Assembly: GCA_018398805.1 (NCBI GenBank)
Contig: JAGFBZ010000688.1
Coordinates: forward strand, 186,001-250,000
DNA: 64,000 nt
Origin: Hirundichthys speculiger
Lineage: Eukaryota; Chordata; Actinopteri; Beloniformes; Exocoetidae
Reading direction: 5' to 3'
Part shown: in pieces, positions 57,901 through 64,000 of the stretch
How positions within the stretch are numbered: the stretch's first letter is position 1
Layout: every line of letters begins with the position of its first letter
Notes under the pieces: generated by a model
Database searches by the model: none
The model's input: the letters and a program-made list of their open reading frames with translations, nothing else
What the model was told of the DNA's origin: nothing
Position numbers and translations under genes: made by a program

Positions 57901-60900
57901 GGTTTTTGCAGCTGTGTTGTGGCGTTTGCAGCTGTGTTGTGGCGTTTGCAGCTGTTGTTTGGGCGTTTGCAGCTGCGTCGTGGGTTCTGCAGCTGTGTCG
58001 TGGTTTTTGCAGCTGTGTTGTGGCTTTTGCAGCTGTGTTGTGGTTTCTGCCGCTGTATTGTGGTTTCTGCAGCTGTGTCGTGGTTTCTGAAGCTATGTTG
58101 TGGTTTTTGCAGCTGTGTTGTGGCGTTTGCAGCTGTGTTGTGGCGTTTGCAGCTGTGTCGTGGTTTCTGCAGCTGTGATGTGGTTTCTGCAGCTGTGTCG
58201 TGGTTTTTGCAGCTGTGTCGTGGTTTCTACAGCTGTGTCATGGTTTCTGCAGCTGTGTCGTTGTTTCTGCAGCTGTGTGGTGGCGTTTACAGCTGTGTTG
58301 TGGTGTTTACAGCTGTGTTGTGGTTTCTGCAGCTGTGATGGTTTCTGTTCTGCAGCTGTGTCGTGGTTTCTGCAGCTGTGTTTTGGTTTTTGCAGCTGTG
58401 TCGTGGCGTTTGCAGCTGTGTCTGTGTTTCGGTTTCTGCAGCTGTGTCAGCTGTGTTGCTGTGTCCGTGGTTTTTGCAGCTGTGTCGTGGTTTGTGTTGC
58501 AGCTGTGTCGTGGTTTCTGCAGCTGTGTGTGGTTGTTTGGTTTCAGCTGTGTCGTGGTTTTTTGCAGCTGTGTCTGGTTTTCTGCAGCTGTGTCGTGTTT
58601 CTGTGGTGTTTGCAGCTGTGTCGTGGTTTTTGCAGCTGTGTTGTGGTTTTTGTGTGGTGTGGCTTTCTGCAGCTGTGTCAGCTGGTTTTTGCAGCTTTTT
58701 TCTACAGCTGTGTCGTGGTTTCTGCAGCTGTGTCGTGGCGTTTACAGCTGTGTCGTGGTTTTTGCAGCTGTGTCGTGCTTTCTGCAGCTGTCGTGTTTTT
58801 TGCAGCTGTGTCGTGGTGTTTGCAGCTGTGTTGTGGTTTCTGCAGCTGTGTTGTGTGCGTTTGCAGCTGTTGTGTGTTTCTGTGCAGCTGTGTGTGTGTT
58901 TTTCTGCAGCCGTGTCGTGGTTTTTGCAGCTGTGTCGTTGTTTCTACAGCTGTGTCATGGTTTCTGCAGCTGTGTCGTGGTTTCTGCAAAAGTGACGTGG
59001 TTTCTGCAGCTGTGTGGTGGCGTTTACAGCTGTGTTGTGGCGTTTACAGCTGTGTTGTTGTTTCTGCAGCTGTGTCATGGTTTCTGCAGCTGTGTCGTGG
59101 TTTCTGCAGCTGTGTTGTGGTTTTTGCAGCTGTGTCGTGGCATTTGCAGCTGTGTCGTGGTTTCTGCAGCTGTGTCATGGTTTCTGCAGCTGTGTCGTGG
59201 TTTCTACAGCTGTGTTGTGGTTTCTGCAGCTGTGTCATGGCATTTGCAGCTGTGTCGTGGTTTCTGCAGCTGTGTCATGGTTTCTGCAGCTGTGTTGTGG
59301 CGTTTACAGCTGTGTTGTTGTTTCTGCAGGTGCAGCTGTGTTGTTTCTGCAGCTGTGTCGTGGTTTCTGCAGCTGTGTCGTGGGGTTTGCAGCTGTGTCG
59401 TGGTTTCTGCAGCTGTGTTGTGGTTTTTGCAGCTGTGTTATGATTTCTGCAGCTGTGTCGTGGCGTTTACAGCTGTGTCGTGGTTTCTGCAGCTGTGTTG
59501 TGGCGTTTACAGCTGTGTCGTGGTTTTTGCAGCTGTGTCGTGGCGTTTACAGCTGTGTCGTGGTTTCTGCAGCTGTGTTGTGGCGTTTACAGCTGTGTCG
59601 TGGTTTTTGCAGCTGTGTCGTGGCGTTTGCAGCTGTGTCGTGGCGTTTGCAGCTGTGTTGTGGTGTGTTGCAGCTGTGTTGTGTGTTGTTTTTGCAGCTG
59701 TGTCGTGGTTTCTGTTTCTTCAGCTGTGTTTGGTTTTTGCAGCTGTGTTGTGGTTTTGCAGCTGTGTTGTGGTTTTTGCAGCTGTGTCGTGGTTTGTTTG
59801 CAGCTGTGTCGTGGTTTTTGCAGCTGTGTTGTGTGTTTTTGCAGCTGTGTTGTGGTTTTTGCAGCTGTGTTGTGGTTTTGCAGCTGTGTTGTGGTTTTGC
59901 AGCTGTGTTGTGGTTTTTGCAGCTGTGTTGTGTTTTTGCAGCTGTGTTGTGTTTTTGCAGCTGTGTTGTGTTTTTGCAGCTGTGTCGTGGTTTTCTGCAG
60001 CTGTTCGTGTTTTCGCGCTGTGTCTGGTTTCTTTTCTGCAGCTGTGTTTCTGGTTTTTTTTGCAGCTCTGTCGTGGCGTTTGCAGCTGTGTCGTGGTTCT
60101 GTCAGCTGTGTCGTGTGTCGTGGTTTTCTGTGTTGCAGCTGTCGTGTTTTTGCGTTCTTTCTTTCTGCAGCGTGCGTGGTTTTTGCTGCAGCTGTGTCGT
60201 GTTTCTGCTTGTCGTGGCGTTTCAGCTGTGTTTGGTTTCTTCTGCAGCTGTGTCGTGGTTTTTGCAGCTGTGTCATGGTTTATGCAGCTGTGTCGTGGTT
60301 TCTGCAGCTGTGTCGTGGTTTCTGCAGCTGTGTCGTGGCGTTTACAGCTGTGTCATGGTTTATGCAGCTGTGTCGTGGCGTTTGCAGCTGTGTCGTGGTT
60401 TTTGCAGCTGTGTCGTGCTTTCTGCAGCTGTCGTGTTTTTTGCAGCTGTGTCGTGGCGTTTGCAGCTGTGTTGTGGCATTTGCAGCTGTATTGTGGTTTC
60501 TGCAGCTGTATTGTGGTTTCTGCAGCTGTGTCTTGGTTTCTGCAGCTGTGTCGTGGTTTTTGCAGCTGTGTTGTGGCGTTTGCAGCAGTGTCGTGGTTTT
60601 TGCAGCTGTGTCGTGGTTTCTACAGCTGTGTCATGGTTTCTGCAGCTGTGTCGGGGTTTCTGCAGCTGTGTTGTGGTTTTTGCAGATGTGTCGTGGCATT
60701 TGCAGCTGTGTCGTCTGCAGCTGTGTTTCTGCAGCTGTGTCGTGGTTTCCTTTTCTGCAGCTGTGTGGTAGCGTTTAAAAAGCTGTGTTGTTGGCGTTTT
60801 TCAAGCTGTGTTTGGTTTCTGCAGCTGTGTCATGCTGTGCAGCTGTGTTGCAGCTGGTTTTTGCAGATGTGTCGTGGCATTTGCAGCTGTGTCGTGGTTT

Positions 60901-63900
60901 CTGCAGCTGTGTGTTTTCAGTGTGTTTCTGCAGCTGTGTCGTGGTTTGCAGCTGTGTCGTGGTTTCTGCAGCTGTGTTGTGGTTTTTGCAGATGTGTCGT
61001 GGCATTTGCAGCTGTGTCGTGGTTTCTGCAGCTGTGTCGTGGTTTTTGCAGCTGTGTTGTGGTTTTTGCAGATGTGTCTGTTGTCGTGTGGTGTTTCTGC
61101 AGCTGTGTTGTGGTTTTTGCGTGTGTGTCGTGGCGTTTGCAGCTGTGTCGTGGTTTCGTGTTTTTCTGCAGCTGTGTTGTGGCGTTTACAGCTGTGTCGT
61201 GGTTTTTGCAGCTGTGTCGTGGCGTTTGCAGCTGTGTTGTGGTTTTTGCAGCTGTGTCGTGGCGTTTGCAGCTGTGTCGTGGCGTTTGCAGCTGTGTTGT
61301 GGTTTTTGCAGCTGTGTCGTGGTGTTTGCAGCTGTGTTGTGGTTTTTGCCGCTGTGTTTTAGTTTTTGCAGCTGTGTTGTGTTTTTGCAGCTGTGTCATG
61401 GTTTCGGCAGCTGTGTCATGGTTTTTACAGCTGTGTTGTGGTTTCTACAGCTGTGTCGTGGTTTCTACAGCTGTGTTGTGGTTTTTGCAGCTGTGTCGTG
61501 GCGTTTACAGCTGTGTCGTGGTTTTTGCAGCTGTGTCGTGGCGTTTGCAGTTTGCAGCTGTGTTGTGGCGTTTGCAGCTGTGTTGTGGTTTTTGCAGCTG
61601 TGTTGTGGTTTTTGCAGCTGTGTTGTGTTTTTGCAGCTGTGTCGTGGTTTCTGCAGCTGTGTCATGGTTTTTGCAGCTGTGTTGTTTTTTGCAGCTGTGT
61701 TGTGTTTTTGCAGCTGTGTTGTGGTTTCTTGCAGCTGTGTCGTGGTTTCTGCAGCTGTGTCGTGGTTTCTGCAGCTGTGTTGTGGTTTCTGCAGCTGTGT
61801 TGTGGTTTCTGCAGCTGTGTCGTGGTTTCTGCAGCTGTGTCGTGGCGTTTGCAGCTGTGTTGTGGTTTCTGCAGCTGTGTTGTGGTTTCTGCAGCTGTGT
61901 TGTGGCATTTGCAGCTGTGTTGTAGTTTCTGCAGCTGTGTCGTGGTTTCTGCAGCTGTGTCGTGGTTTCTACAGCTGTGTCGTGGTGTTTGCAGCTGTGT
62001 TGTGGTTTCTGCAGCTGTGTTGTGGTTTCTGCAGCTGTGTTGTGGCATTTGCAGCTGTGTTTTTGTTTCTGCAGCTGTGTCGTGGTTTTTTGCAGCTGTG
62101 TGTGTTGTTTTATGCAGCTGTGTCGTGGTTTTCTGCAGCTGTGTGTCGTGGTTTTTGCGGCTGTGTTGTGGTTTCTGCAGTTGTGTCGTAGATTATGCAG
62201 CTGTGTCAGTGGTTGGTCTGTTTCTGCAGCTGTGTTGTGGTTTCTGCAGCTGTGTCGGGTTTTCAGGTGTTTCTGCTTGTTTTTCTGCAGCTGTGTCGTG
62301 GTTTTCTGCAGCTGTGTCGTGGTTTCTTGTCTGCAGCTGTGTTGTGGTTTTTTGCAGCAGTGTCGTGGTTTCTGCAGCGTGTCGTGGTTTTTGCAGCTGT
62401 GTTTGCAGCTGTGTCGTGTTTGTGCAGCTGTGTTGTGGTTTTTTGCAGCTGTGTCGTGGTTTTCTGCAGCTGTGTCGTGGTTTCTGCAGCTGTGTCGTGG
62501 TGGTTTCAAGCTGTGTCGTGGCGTTTGCAGCTGGTTGTGGCATTTCTGGCAGCTGTTTGTTGGTTTTCTGCAGCTGTGTTGTGGTTTTTGCAGCTGTGTT
62601 GTGTTTTGTTGTGCAGCTGTGTCTGTGGTTTCTGCAGCTGTGTCGTGGTTTTTGTCTGTTGCTGTGTCATGGTTTCAGCTGTGTCGGGTTTTGCAGCTGT
62701 GTCGTGGTTTCTGCAGCTGTGTTGTTTTTTTGCAGCTGTGTCATGGTTTCTTTTGGCAGCTGTGTCTGTGGGTTTTGGCAGCTGTGTCGTGGTTTCTGCA
62801 GCTGTGTGTGGTTCTGTGTGTTGTGTGTTGTGGTTTCTGTGCAGTGTGTCATGGTTTCTGCAGCTGTGTCGTGGTTTTTGCAGCTGTGTCGTGGTTTTTG
62901 CAGCTGTGTTGTGGTTTGCAGCTGTGTGGTTTTTTCAGCTGTGTCGTGGTTTCTGCAGCTGTGTCGTGGTTTCTGTCAGCTGTGTGGTGTTTGCAGCTGT
63001 GTCGTGTTTGCAGCTGTGTCGTGGTTTTGCAGCTGTGTCGTGGTTTTTTGCAGCTGTGTCGTGGCGTGTTGCAGCTGTGTCGCAGCTGTGTCGTTTCTGC
63101 AGCTGTGTCGTGGTTTTTGCAGCTGTGTCAGCTGGTGTGGTTTCTGCAGCTGTGTGGGTTTCAGCTGTGTCGTGGTTTCTTTGCAGCTGTGTCGTGTGTC
63201 GTTTGCAGCTGTGTTGTGGTTTCTGCAGCTGTGTCTGTGGTGTTCTGCAGCTGTGTCGTGGTTTCTGTTGTTTGCAGCTGTGTTGTGGTTTTTGCAGCTG
63301 TGTCGTGTGTTTTGCAGCTGTGTGTGTGTTTAGCTGTGTCATGGTTTTTCAGCTGCAGCTGTGTCGTGGTTTCTGCAGCTGTGTCGTGATTTCTGAAGCT
63401 GTGTGGTGGTTTCTACAGCTGTGTCGTGGTTTCTGCAGCTGTGTCGTGGCGTTTACTGCTGTGTCGTGGTTTTTGCAGCTGTGTCGTGGCGTTTGCAGCT
63501 GTGTTGTGGTTTTTGCAGCTGTGTCGTGGCGTTTGCAGCTGTGTCGTGGCTTTTGCAGCTGTGTCGTGGTGTTTGCAGCAGTGTTGTGGCTTTTGCAGCT
63601 GTGTTGTTGTTTTTGCAGCTGTGTTGTGGATTTTGCAGCTGTGTCGTGGCGTTTACAGCTGTGTCGTGGTTTTTTGCAGCTGTGTCGTGGCGTTTGCAGC
63701 TGTGTTGTGGTTTTTGCAGCTGTGTCATGGCGTTTCCAGCTGTGTCGTGGCGTTTGCAGCTGTGTCGTGGTTTTTGCAACTGTGTTGTGGTTTTTGCAGC
63801 TGTGTTGTGTTTTTGCAGCTGTGTTGTGTTTTTGCAGCTATGTTATGTTTTTGCAGCTGTGTCGTGGTTTCTGCAGCTGTGTCATGGTTTCTGCAGCTGT

Positions 63901-64000
63901 GTCGTGGTTTCTGCAGCTGTGTCGTGGTTTCTGCAGCTGTGTCGTGGTTTCTGCAGCTGGGTCGTGGTTTTTGCAGCTGTGTCATGGCGTTTGCAGCTGT
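54961..64000. repeat. 20-bp tandem array (minisatellite/satellite), ~9 kb, runs off the window
   Basis: Consensus unit GTGTCGTGGTTTCTGCAGCT, roughly 450 units. Common variants alter the CpG (GTGTTGTGG, GTGTCATGG), the middle (GTTTTTGCAG, GCGTTTGCAG, GCATTTGCAG) or give TTTCTACAG. The left part (to about 58330), 58980-59660, 61200-62060 and the last 650 bp are regular; 58330-58980, 59660-60250 and 62060-63350 have many partial units and indels. The unit has no stop in any forward frame, and 20 is not a multiple of 3, so all three frames share a 20-residue periodic peptide (QLCRGFCSCVVVSAAVSWFL type), and frames up to 1,241 codons (58200-61925) result. The reverse strand similarly gives KPRHSCRNHDTAAETTTQLQ. 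None is a credible gene: no start context, codon bias or non-repeat domain. Longer blocks are duplicated within the array. Confidence 0.97.

Noticed and set aside
58200..61925. 1,241-codon open frame as a giant Cys-rich protein
   Set aside because: It is the 20-bp tandem unit read through; the other two frames are equally open and the peptide simply repeats every 20 residues.
54961..64000. CRISPR-like array
   Set aside because: Units are contiguous with no unique spacers, and the genome is a vertebrate's.

Overview
The window looks like non-coding DNA from a teleost fish genome. It holds an IR/DR-type Tc1 transposon, many short hAT elements with 8-bp target duplications, L2/CR1-like LINE pieces with fish-type 3' tails, a tRNA-like SINE relic, TTAGGG-type interstitial repeats and many microsatellites. 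I see no rRNA, functional tRNA, CRISPR or bacterial operon structure, and no complete host gene. The species cannot be named from the sequence. Family labels N1 to N10 below are my own.

Layout. 0-3.4 kb: a Tc1 element in a (TA)n tract (transposase broken by one frameshift), then a hAT-like element holding a minus-strand LINE 3' end. 5-31 kb: a dense field of non-autonomous hAT elements. N1 occurs seven times and N2 three times. N2 carries a small MADF-domain exon with a splice donor. Both families share the terminal 11 bp TAGGGATGCAC, and most copies have perfect 8-bp duplications. Two variant telomere-type arrays lie at 14.2 kb (CCCTAA sense) and 18.7 kb (TTAGGG sense). 32.1-33.0 kb: a CpG-rich block, the best candidate for a host promoter, with a possible first coding exon on the minus strand; everything to its left could then be first intron. 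33.4-44 kb: a Tc1-type MITE, two N3 elements whose nested insertions can be read against each other as empty and filled sites, a Tc1 transposase fragment, and a 2.4-kb 5'-truncated LINE on the minus strand. 45-54.6 kb: minisatellites, a hairpin-forming hexamer element, a SINE relic, a widely shared CCTCCG..CGGAGG repeat and a plus-strand LINE interrupted twice.

54.96 kb to the window edge: about 9 kb of a 20-bp tandem repeat (consensus GTGTCGTGGTTTCTGCAGCT). The unit has no stop codon in any forward frame, so open frames of up to 1,241 codons run through it; these are repeat artefacts, not genes. Its CpGs appear as CG, TG or CA, a record of methylation-driven decay, and each unit carries a CAGCTG E-box. 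Two points most deserve follow-up: this array, and the N1/N2 pair with its MADF exon.
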